The position numbers and the translations under genes were made by a program. From Angelakisella sp. (GTDB lineage Bacteria; Bacillota; Clostridia; Oscillospirales; Ruminococcaceae), in contig JAAWEO010000094.1 in the NCBI GenBank assembly GCA_022794295.1, positions 1 to 7,630 of the forward strand: a stretch of DNA of 7,630 bases, given 5' to 3'. Positions within the stretch are counted from its first letter, which is position 1; every line of letters begins with the position of its first letter. Shown here piece by piece: positions 1-5,474 of the stretch. The notes beneath the pieces were generated by a model. That model was not told where the DNA came from, searched no databases, and saw only the letters and a list, made by a program, of their open reading frames with translations.

Positions 1-96
1 GACCAGGCGCTGTCCGCCCTGGACCCGGACCGGACTGATGTCCGGTGACAGAAAGGCTACCCGGTACTGGGCGTTGGGCTCCGGGTATGGTGCTGC
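1..96 (-). repeat. Type I hairpin repeat, left inverted copy (cut by window edge)
   Basis: This stretch is the reverse complement of 4933-5028. By hand alignment 91 of 96 bases match, with differences at 47, 60, 69, 81 and 86 and clear divergence after position 96. It contains a perfect hairpin in which ACCGGAC pairs with GTCCGGT across a TGAT loop. In the right-hand copy the repeat continues past the point equivalent to base 1, so this copy probably continues off the left edge. It ends about 60 bp before the transporter start codon, so any promoter for that gene lies inside or right beside the repeat. Confidence 0.9.
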
Positions 97-155
97 GCCC
101 TTTGCTGCCTTACCATCCATCCCCCCGAATAACCCCCCCAGGAGGAACCCATACT

Positions 156-1040
156 ATGAATAAATCCCTGCTCCGGGGCCACCTTATGGCCCTCTTTGTT
201 ATTGTGGTCTGGAGTAATACCTTTATCGTCAGTAAAGTACTGCTGGAATCCTTCCAGCCTATCGAATTGATCTTCTTCCGCTTCGTCCTGGGCTTCCTGG
301 CCCTCCTCGCCGCAAACCCCCACCCCCTGAAGGGTACCACGAAAAAACAAGAGCTGATGATGGCCGCCGCCGGCCTCACCGGAGTGGCCCTCTACTACCT
401 TTTGGAAAATTTCGCCCTCACCTTTACCCTGGCCTCTAATGTGGGGATCATCCTCTCCGCTGCCCCCTTCTTTATCGCCATCCTGGGACTGCTCCTGCCT
501 GGGGAAAAGGAACCCCTTGGCCTCCCCTTTTTCCTGGGGTTCGCCTTTGCTATGGCGGGAATCATCCTGATCACCCTGGTCTCCTCCTCCCTGGACCTGA
601 ACCCCCTGGGAAATGTCCTCCCCCTGCTGGCCGCCTGCTCCTGGGCGGTCTATAGCCAGATCACCAAACGAGTCGGCGCCTGGGGGTACAGCCTCCTCCT
701 TACCACGCGGCGGATCATGCTTTACGGCCTGCTGTGGATGCTGCCGGTGCTGCCCTTCTCCGGGTTCCGCCTGGGGGCGGACCGGCTCCTCCATCCGGTG
801 AATCTCCTTTGCCTGCTCTTTTTGGGCCTTGTGGCTACCGCCCTCTGCTTCTCCCTCTGGAATTATGTGGTGGGGGTCCTGGGGCCGGTGGCCTCCAGTG
901 TGTATATGTATCTTTCCCCGGGGATCACCTTCCTTTCCTCGGTGCTGATCCTTCATGAGCCGGTGACGGTCCAGGCCCTGGCGGGGATGGGGCTTATCCT
1001 CCTGGGGCTGGGGATCTCCCAGGGAAAGAAAAAGGCCTGA
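156..1040 (+). CDS. DMT superfamily (EamA-type) transporter
   Basis: Predicted inner-membrane permease of the drug/metabolite transporter superfamily, 294 residues, the usual size for a two-EamA-repeat, ten-helix protein. The substrate cannot be told from sequence; relatives export amino acids, metabolites or drugs. The first repeat spans about residues 9-142 and opens with a hydrophobic helix ending in VVWSNTFIVSK. The second spans about 150-288 and has the typical LLAACSWAVYSQITKR stretch and a late YLSPGITFLSSVLILHEP segment. A positively charged GKKKA tail ends the protein. The start at 156 is chosen because AGGAGG (140-145) lies 10 bases upstream and the next residues match a family N-terminus. 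The frame is open back to position 45, but that extension is proline-rich, partly repeat DNA and has no ribosome binding site. hflX follows after 25 bases on the same strand, so the two are probably co-transcribed. Confidence 0.93.
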   Translation: MNKSLLRGHLMALFVIVVWSNTFIVSKVLLESFQPIELIFFRFVLGFLALLAANPHPLKGTTKKQELMMAAAGLTGVALYYLLENFALTFTLASNVGIILSAAPFFIAILGLLLPGEKEPLGLPFFLGFAFAMAGIILITLVSSSLDLNPLGNVLPLLAACSWAVYSQITKRVGAWGYSLLLTTRRIMLYGLLWMLPVLPFSGFRLGADRLLHPVNLLCLLFLGLVATALCFSLWNYVVGVLGPVASSVYMYLSPGITFLSSVLILHEPVTVQALAGMGLILLGLGISQGKKKA

Positions 1041-1065
1041 CCCTGTCAGGCAGAAAGGGAACCCT

Positions 1066-2325
1066 ATGTACGAAAATCAAACCCAAAGCCTCCCCACCGC
1101 CATTCTGGCCGGGGTGGATACCGGGGAATATGAAATGGAGCTCTCCATTGACGAGCTGCGGGAGCTGGCCGCCTCCGCCGGATATGAAACGGCCGGGGTC
1201 CTGACCCAGCGCCGGGAGGAGCCCGACGCCGCCACCTGCCTGGGGGCCGGGCGCCTGGAGGAGCTCCGGGATTTTGTCCAAAACACCGGGGCGGATGCCG
1301 TCATCTTTGACCATGAGCTTTCCCCCCTCCAGATCCGCAACCTGGAGCAGACCCTGAACTGCCCCATTATTGACCGCACCATGCTGATCCTGGATATCTT
1401 CGCCCAGCGGGCGGTAAGCGCCGAGGGGAAGCTCCAGGTGGAGCTGGCCCGCCTGCGGTACCAGCTGCCCCGTCTGGCAGGGTGGGGGGTGCAGCTCTCC
1501 CGCCAGGGAGGAGGCGGTGGTGGTGGCGGCGGTGCCCGCCGGGGCGCCGGGGAAAGCAAAAAAGAGGTAGACCGCCGGCACATCCAGCGGCGGATCACCG
1601 CCCTTTCCCGGGAGCTGGAGGACCTGACCCAGCGCCGCCAACGGATGCGGGAGCGCCGGAAAAAGGACAGCGTTACCACTGTAGCCATTGTGGGCTACAC
1701 CAATGTGGGAAAATCCACCCTTTTGAACACCCTGACCCAGGCGGGGGTGCTGGCAGAGGACAAGCTTTTTGCCACCTTGGACCCCACCGCCCGGGGCCTG
1801 GACCTTCCTGACGGGCGCCGGGTCATGCTTGTTGACACGGTGGGACTGCTGCGCAGGCTTCCCCACCACCTGGTGGAGGCCTTCCGCTCCACCCTGGAGG
1901 AAGCTGCCCAGGCCGATCTGGTGCTCAATGTCTGCGACGCCTCCAGCGGCGAGGCCCCCCGGCAGCTGGCAGTAACCCGGGAGCTTCTCGCCCAGCTGGG
2001 GGCAGAGGGGGTCCCGGTACTGACTGTGCTGAACAAGTGCGACCTTCTGCCCCAGCTCCCTGAAGGCCTGGAGGGGCAGTGGGTCCCCATCTCCGCCAAA
2101 ACCGGGGCAGGCCTGCCGGAGCTTCTTTCCGCCATTGCCAAGGCCCTGCCCCCGGCTCACCTTCGGGCGAAGCTTCTTCTGCCCTACTCCGCCGGGGAAC
2201 TGGAGGCCAAGATCCTCCGGGACGGGAAGGTCTTTTCCCGGGACTACACCCCAGAGGGCACCCTTCTGGACGCCAACATCCCCACAGAACTGCTCTATTT
2301 AGTAAAAAATTACATTATGGTCTAA
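1066..2325 (+). CDS. hflX: GTPase HflX
   Basis: Translational GTPase that binds the 50S subunit and splits stalled or hibernating ribosomes, especially under heat or other stress; cytoplasmic. It has 419 residues, normal for Firmicutes. The N-terminal HflX domain (about 10-120) is followed by a basic coiled linker (about 160-200) and a G domain with every motif intact: GYTNVGKST at 210-218 (G1), DTVG at 257-260 (G3), NKCD at 323-326 (G4) and SAK at 343-345 (G5). A C-terminal domain closes the protein. Just before the coil, the family loop usually written GGIGTRGPGE is replaced by nine consecutive glycines (148-156) followed by ARRGAGE. The start at 1066 has a purine-rich site (AGAAAGGGA, 1052-1060) 5 bases upstream. 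It sits 25 bases after the transporter gene, suggesting an operon. Its stop codon lies inside a 13-base palindrome (2319-2331) at the edge of a repeat element. Confidence 0.97.
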   Translation: MYENQTQSLPTAILAGVDTGEYEMELSIDELRELAASAGYETAGVLTQRREEPDAATCLGAGRLEELRDFVQNTGADAVIFDHELSPLQIRNLEQTLNCPIIDRTMLILDIFAQRAVSAEGKLQVELARLRYQLPRLAGWGVQLSRQGGGGGGGGGARRGAGESKKEVDRRHIQRRITALSRELEDLTQRRQRMRERRKKDSVTTVAIVGYTNVGKSTLLNTLTQAGVLAEDKLFATLDPTARGLDLPDGRRVMLVDTVGLLRRLPHHLVEAFRSTLEEAAQADLVLNVCDASSGEAPRQLAVTRELLAQLGAEGVPVLTVLNKCDLLPQLPEGLEGQWVPISAKTGAGLPELLSAIAKALPPAHLRAKLLLPYSAGELEAKILRDGKVFSRDYTPEGTLLDANIPTELLYLVKNYIMV

Positions 2326-2538
2326 TAGACCCTACCCGGCGGCCTGATGGCCGCTGACGGACCCTACCCGCCGCTGCGCGGCTTAACGGTGTGCAAAAGG
2401 GATAGTGGGTGCCTGGAGTCCAAGCGGGCACAGGGCGAAGCGATTCCCCTGCCTTTGATGGACTGGATGGGGGTAACTCCTACCAATCCAAGACTCCAGG
2501 TACCGCCTTTCGCCCCGCACACACTCTCGTAGGGTCTA
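2326..2538. repeat. MITE-like / structured element with 10-bp inverted ends
   Basis: The element is bounded by TAGACCCTAC (2326-2335) and its exact reverse complement GTAGGGTCTA (2529-2538). If the outer TA on each side is a target duplication, the ends are 8-bp GACCCTAC repeats. Inside are two small hairpins, each preceded by ACCCTACCCG (arms 2339-2344/2349-2354 and 2370-2374/2378-2382). Then come nested long-range stems: GTGTGC 2389-2394 with 2517-2522, and a 13-bp stem 2408-2420 with 2492-2504 containing one G-U pair. The 13-bp stem encloses two further hairpins (2427-2435 with 2446-2453, and 2464-2475 with 2481-2490). The fold resembles a multi-branched RNA or a foldback MITE. No transposase is present. 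A 61-codon frame inside has no ribosome binding site and I do not call it a gene. Confidence 0.6.
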
Positions 2539-2547
2539 AAGTTTAGG

Positions 2548-2809
2548 GCCGCCCTTTACAAAGGGCGGCAGGTCCAGGGCGGCGCCCTGGTCGCCCTCCG
2601 CAGAGGGCGAAATACCTTATACGGAGTGAGCATTTTTCTTTGCTACTTTCTTTTTGCGATAGAAAAAGAAAGTAGAAGCCTGCTCGCCCTGCACCCAGCT
2701 AACCTGCAAATACACCCCAGTGGGGTGTTTTGCAACCTCAGCCCCCCTCGAATGGACCGGCCCATAAGGCCGGTCCATTCGACCTTCTAAAGGCCGCCCC
2801 CAGGCGGCC
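2548..2809. repeat. Array of perfect hairpins (type I repeat family)
   Basis: Seven hairpins occur in about 260 bases. They are GCCGCCCTTT with its complement (2548-2569); CCAGGGC/GCCCTGG (2574-2590); TCGCCCTC/GAGGGCGA with loop CGCA (2591-2610); ACTTTCTTTTT/AAAAAGAAAGT (2645-2673); a 13-bp stem with one bulge around ACACCCC/GGGGTGT (2705-2734); a perfect 15-bp stem (2748-2762 with 2768-2782, loop CATAA); and GGCCGCC/GGCGGCC (2792-2809). Positions 2571-2610 share sequence and layout with 5004-5046. The last hairpin lies downstream of osmC on the minus strand and could act as a weak terminator, but only three T residues follow it there. A minus-strand open frame through the array is made of palindromes and is not a gene. 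Confidence 0.8.
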
Positions 2810-2854
2810 CAAAAAATCGTATCCCCATCAGACCAGAGCGCGACAAAAATCACC

Positions 2855-3229
2855 CTAATAAAGAAACTCCTTCTCTGCCTGCAAGAGCCTGTAAACGGGA
2901 CACTCCCGGGCCTCCCTGAGGATCTCCTCCTTTACTTCTTCGGGAATCTCCCCCCGGATCTCGGTGTGGTTGCGGAAGGTGAGCTTCCCGGGCTGGGAGC
3001 GGTCCATCTCTACCTGGGTGGTGACTTCTTCATAGGCAAGGCCCCGAGCATCCAGAAGCTTCCGGACGGTGATGTTGTAGCAGGAGGCGTAGGCCGAGGC
3101 CAGAATGTCCCCGGGCCGCTGGTAAAGGCCGCTTCCTCCGTCCGCGGCGGGGGTATCGGCAAAAAAGTAGTGGCTCCCGTCGCCAAGCTCGGTAACGTAG
3201 CCATGGGGCTTGCTGACTGCTGTAATCAT
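2855..3229 (-). CDS. OsmC family (peroxiredoxin-like) protein
   Basis: Small cytoplasmic thiol protein of the OsmC/Ohr superfamily, whose characterised members reduce organic hydroperoxides with a pair of cysteines. It has 124 residues. The N-terminal beta region carries GDGSHYFFADTP (16-27), followed by RPGDILASAYASC with the first cysteine at 50 at the start of the long helix. The second cysteine is at 110 in the ECPVYRLL motif near the C-terminus. Both positions fit the family's redox pair. It is closer to the general OsmC/YhfA-like group than to Ohr, so the physiological substrate is uncertain. The start at 3229 is supported by AGGGAGG about 8 bases upstream. The frame stays open 25 codons further to 3304, but that part overlaps the likely promoter and has no ribosome binding site. 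It is transcribed in the same direction as the small membrane-protein gene at 3353-3613, with a 123-base gap and probably its own promoter. Confidence 0.92.
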   Translation of the reverse strand: MITAVSKPHGYVTELGDGSHYFFADTPAADGGSGLYQRPGDILASAYASCYNITVRKLLDARGLAYEEVTTQVEMDRSQPGKLTFRNHTEIRGEIPEEVKEEILREARECPVYRLLQAEKEFLY

Positions 3230-3263
3230 GTTGATTTCCTCCCTGTGTTTCTGGTGTACCCCT

Positions 3264-3269
3264 ATTGTA
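3264..3269 (-). promoter_or_regulatory. Putative -10 box for the OsmC-family gene
   Basis: On the minus strand this reads TACAAT, five of six matches to the sigma-A -10 consensus, 35 bases upstream of the start codon. The hexamer 17 bases further upstream is only TTCCTT, a weak -35. The call rests on position and the -10 match alone. Confidence 0.4.
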
Positions 3270-3352
3270 GCCCAGGAACGCAGAAAAAGGAAGATACCAT
3301 GCAAAAAATAAGCAGCTTCTCTTTTTCTGATTTGGATGACACCCGGGAATCC

Positions 3353-3613
3353 CTACAAGGGAAGGCTCCCTGCCACAGCAAAGCCCCCCAGAGCCAAAAG
3401 GGCGGCTCCCAAGAGAACAGCCAGGGCCTTCCAGGGGAAAAAGGAGGTTCTGGGACGGTACTTCACGTTGCGGATATATTCCCCCGCCCGCTGCCGGAGC
3501 GTGCCTTCGTCGGCACTGGGGCGGTCCGGCCGGAGGAATAGGATCGCCTTTTCAAAGTATTCATTTTCCATATCCACGACCTCTACCACATGCTTGTTGA
3601 CACCCTTCAGCAT
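3353..3613 (-). CDS. Small single-pass membrane protein of unknown function
   Basis: 86 residues. The N-terminal part, MLKGVNKHVVEVVDMENEYFEKAILFLRP (given as MLKGVNKHVV at 1-10 and ENEYFEKAILFLRP at 16-29), resembles small proteins I remember from clostridial genomes that start with M-(V/L)-K-G-V and have no assigned function; this is recollection, not a search. Residues 31-58 are polar and basic. A single hydrophobic helix fills about residues 62-84 after the basic KYRPR, which predicts a cytoplasmic N-terminus and a C-terminal anchor. The start at 3613 has AGGGGG about 8 bases upstream. A good promoter lies at 3685-3713 on the same strand, and a cluster of DnaA-box-like sequences lies directly upstream of it. 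I do not assign a function; a regulatory or scaffold role would be guesswork. Confidence 0.8.
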   Translation of the reverse strand: MLKGVNKHVVEVVDMENEYFEKAILFLRPDRPSADEGTLRQRAGEYIRNVKYRPRTSFFPWKALAVLLGAALLALGGFAVAGSLPL

Positions 3614-3684
3614 CGCCTGTCCCCCTGTTCTCCTTGGGCCCGGAAGCCCATTCTTTGGTTCTATTTTTTCACCAGGTCTGGGTT

Positions 3685-3713
3685 TTTATACATGATTTTC
3701 CTGTGCCGGCCAA
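3685..3713 (-). promoter_or_regulatory. Sigma-A-type promoter for the 86-residue protein gene
   Basis: Read on the minus strand, TTGGCC (3708-3713, four of six to TTGACA) is followed by a 17-base spacer and TATAAA (3685-3690, five of six to TATAAT). Transcription would begin near 3678, giving a leader of about 65 bases. The leader contains a GGGC/GCCC-type short stem before the ribosome binding site. Spacing and both hexamers fit, so this is the best promoter in the window. Confidence 0.6.
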
Positions 3714-3743
3714 AAAGAAAAATATACCCGGGGTAATCGGAGA

Positions 3744-3799
3744 CTTTCCACACTTTCAACCTCGCTTTCCACAAGAATTGTTGAAAACCCAGTGGAAAA
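3744..3799. promoter_or_regulatory. Cluster of DnaA-box-like nonamers
   Basis: Two identical CTTTCCACA sites lie at 3744-3752 and 3765-3773, exactly 21 bases (about two helical turns) apart. They are followed by opposite-strand sites TTTTCAACA (3779-3787) and TTTTCCACT (3791-3799). Each differs from the DnaA consensus TTATCCACA at two positions, except TTTTCAACA and CTTTCCACA variants whose mismatches fall in the same first four bases or the central C. A looser match, TTATCC, is at 3900-3905. The surroundings are markedly AT-rich. This could be a DnaA-binding regulatory or titration cluster. No dnaA, dnaN or rpmH is nearby, so I do not call an origin. Confidence 0.4.
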
Positions 3800-4030
3800 A
3801 GTGAATAACCCCTTGTTTTTCCATCCTGTCCCGGGGGAGACAGGCTGTTAAGAACTAATTTTCGGCTGTCGAGCCCTTTTGTTCTTTTCATACAAATAGT
3901 TATCCGGCCTTGTCACCTAGGGGGATTTTTCCCTTGAAAACCGGATATTTCATCATAAAATCGTATTTTTATTCATATTTCCAGACAGTTCCCCATTGTT
4001 TTTTGTCCGAAAGTGGCGAAGGGCGCCGTT
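3800..4030. other. AT-rich divergent intergenic spacer
   Basis: No gene is supported here. Visible structures are a 6-bp stem CCTGTC/GACAGG (3825-3844) and a nested inverted repeat with AAGAAC (3850-3855) against GTTCTT (3881-3886) enclosing GGCT/AGCC. From about 3925 to 3985 runs a strongly AT-rich tract of the kind that melts easily. A frame open from 3910 joins the glycosylase gene but has no ribosome binding site and a composition unlike the rest of the protein. Confidence 0.5.
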
Positions 4031-4036
4031 TTCTGG

Positions 4037-4042
4037 TATACT
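4037..4042 (+). promoter_or_regulatory. Putative extended -10 promoter of the DNA glycosylase gene
   Basis: TATACT is preceded by TGG, forming a TGnTATACT extended -10. The hexamer at 4014-4019 (TGGCGA) is a poor -35, as is common with extended -10 elements. Transcription would begin near 4049, only about 17 bases before the start codon and just ahead of the ribosome binding site. Confidence 0.5.
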
Positions 4043-4065
4043 GGGGTGGAAAGGAGGGGAGGGGT

Positions 4066-4962
4066 ATGGCAGACAAGATCATCCTGGGGGTGCCCCCGGT
4101 TTTTGAGGCAGGAGGGGTCCGCCTTCCGGGCTGGGCCGGCCAGCTGGCTTTGGCGGAGACCCTGGACTGCGGCCAGGCCTTCCGGTGGCGCCAGCGGGAG
4201 GATGGCTCCTGGGAGGGGGTCGCCGGCGGACGGTATCTCCGGTTGGAGCAGCAGGGGGAGGACCTTTTTCTGGCCGGTATTGGAAGCGCGGAGTTCCCTT
4301 TTTGGGCCCGGTACCTTGATCTGGGGCGGGATTACCCGGCCCTGTGGGAGCTTTTCCGGAAAAACCCCACCCTTCGCCGGGCCATGGCCCTTTGTCCGGG
4401 GATCCGGGTACTGCGCCAGGACCCCTGGGAGGCCCTCTGCACCTTTATCCTGAGCGCCAACAACAACGTCCCCCGGATCAAAGGGATCGTAGAGCGCCTT
4501 TGCCAGGGCTGGGGGGAGGACATCCCCGGGACAGGGTTCCACGCCTTTCCCAGGGGGGAGGTTCTGGCGTCCCTTACCGAGGAAGACCTGGCCCCTTTGC
4601 GGGCCGGCTGGCGGAGCCGATACCTTTTGGACGCCGCCCGGCGGGTAGCTGAGGGCCGGCTGGATCTGGAGGAGCTGGAGACTCTGCCCACTCTGGAGGC
4701 AGAGGCCCGGCTCCTGGAGGTTGCGGGAGTGGGCAAAAAGGTGGCTCAGTGTATTCTTCTCTTTGGTTTTGGCCGGGTGGAGTGCATACCTATGGATGTA
4801 TGGATGAAGCGTGTTATGGCGGAGTGTTATCCCAAGGGTTTTCCCAGCTACCTGAAGCCTTACGGGGGGATTGCCCAACAGACGCTGTTCCACTACTATC
4901 GCAGAGGGAGGGCGGGCGAGGTTTCTGCCGGTGCAGCACCATGCCCGAAGCCCAACGCCTAG
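4066..4962 (+). CDS. 8-oxoguanine DNA glycosylase (OGG1-type, HhH-GPD)
   Basis: Bifunctional base-excision repair enzyme that removes 8-oxoguanine and nicks the abasic site. It has 298 residues. The N-terminal OGG domain carries LDCGQAFRW (33-41). The HhH-GPD domain includes ILSANNNVPRIKGIVERL (128-145), the hairpin EVAGVGKKVAQC (218-229) and IPMDVWMKRV (241-250). By alignment with human OGG1 (Lys249, Asp268), Lys225 is the Schiff-base lysine and Asp244 the catalytic aspartate; both are present. The start at 4066 follows a strong AGGAGG (4052-4057) by 8 bases and gives the family N-terminus. An upstream in-frame extension to 3910 has no ribosome binding site and overlaps the promoter. It is a single-gene unit, diverging from the small membrane-protein gene. 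The last nine residues (290-298) are encoded within the type I repeat that begins at 4933, so the C-terminus appears altered by repeat DNA. The catalytic core is complete. Confidence 0.95.
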   Translation: MADKIILGVPPVFEAGGVRLPGWAGQLALAETLDCGQAFRWRQREDGSWEGVAGGRYLRLEQQGEDLFLAGIGSAEFPFWARYLDLGRDYPALWELFRKNPTLRRAMALCPGIRVLRQDPWEALCTFILSANNNVPRIKGIVERLCQGWGEDIPGTGFHAFPRGEVLASLTEEDLAPLRAGWRSRYLLDAARRVAEGRLDLEELETLPTLEAEARLLEVAGVGKKVAQCILLFGFGRVECIPMDVWMKRVMAECYPKGFPSYLKPYGGIAQQTLFHYYRRGRAGEVSAGAAPCPKPNA

Positions 4963-5046
4963 TACCGGCTAGCCTTTCTGTTACCGGACATCAGTCCGGT
5001 CCGGGTCCAGGGCGGACAGCGCCTGGTCGCCCGCCGCAGCGGGCGA
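4933..5046 (+). repeat. Type I hairpin repeat, right copy overlapping the glycosylase 3' end
   Basis: Positions 4933-5028 are the inverted partner of 1-96. The repeat includes ACCGGAC/GTCCGGT (4983-5000, loop ATCA) and continues to TCGCCCGC/GCGGGCGA (5027-5046, loop CGCA). From 5004 it matches the layout of 2571-2610: GGTCCAGGGCGG, then a CCTGG end, then a TCGCCC...GGGCGAAA hairpin with an identical CGCA loop. It supplies the stop codon of the glycosylase gene (4960-4962). Confidence 0.88.
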
Positions 5047-5474
5047 AACTCCCTGGAATGAGGCAGTATCCTTCGATATAGGCCGCGGCTGAAAACCTGG
5101 CGCTGTGAAAGGCACGAGCTGCTTCCCTTTGTATCTTTGTATTCTCGAAGTGACAAGCCGCGGCCGGTAACGAGACTGACCGTTATCCAGCTGCGGAGAG
5201 CGCCAAAAGCCTAACGCCCTGCACCTTTTTCTCCTTCAAGACAGGCCCGAAGGGCCGCTTCTTGAACGTGCCTGCCTCTCGATCCTGGATATAGGCTTTT
5301 ATGATTAGTAGTGCTGTTTTCTTTGACTGCCACGCGGCAGTCAGACCCTTCGCAGTCCTGTCTCGTTTTAAAGACCTATTGCCTCGTTTCGCCTCCCCGG
5401 CGAGGGGTCACTTTCTGTTGCTGCACAGAAAGTAACCAAAGAGCGCCCAGGAGGTCCCCCCTGGACCCGGGGAG
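5047..5474. other. Non-coding spacer with scattered hairpins
   Basis: No supported gene, tRNA or terminator with a T-run was found. Visible features are a 10-bp inverted repeat GGCCGCGGCT (5081-5090) with 5156-5165; CTTCGA (5071-5076) with TCGAAG (5145-5150), which crosses it; CAAGA/TCTTG around GGCCC/GGGCC (5237-5264); GACTGCC/GGCAGTC (5325-5342); and ACTTTCTGT/ACAGAAAGT (5410-5433). The last resembles the stem at 2645-2673. GATATAGGC occurs twice, near 5075 and near 5288. The stretch from 5047 to 5300 is less GC-rich than its surroundings. Confidence 0.6.

Noticed and set aside
45..155. 37-codon N-terminal extension of the DMT transporter
   Set aside because: It overlaps repeat DNA, is proline-rich, has no ribosome binding site and lies upstream of a start with AGGAGG and a family-like N-terminus.
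994..2160. 388-codon minus-strand frame opposite hflX
   Set aside because: It is the antisense of a clear HflX gene in high-GC DNA. It is glycine/glutamine/proline-rich with no family features.
2347..2532. 61-codon plus-strand frame inside the MITE-like element
   Set aside because: No ribosome binding site, and the sequence is dominated by base-paired arms, so it looks non-coding.
2617..2853. 78-codon minus-strand frame
   Set aside because: It runs through four perfect hairpins. Its lysine-rich and other runs come from palindromes, and no start signal is visible.
3661..3891. 76-codon minus-strand frame
   Set aside because: It covers the promoter and nonamer cluster, has no ribosome binding site and its composition is like non-coding DNA.
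3744..3985. Chromosomal origin (oriC)
   Set aside because: The nonamers are imperfect and no dnaA, dnaN, rpmH or other origin-associated gene is present. It is kept only as a DnaA-box-like cluster.
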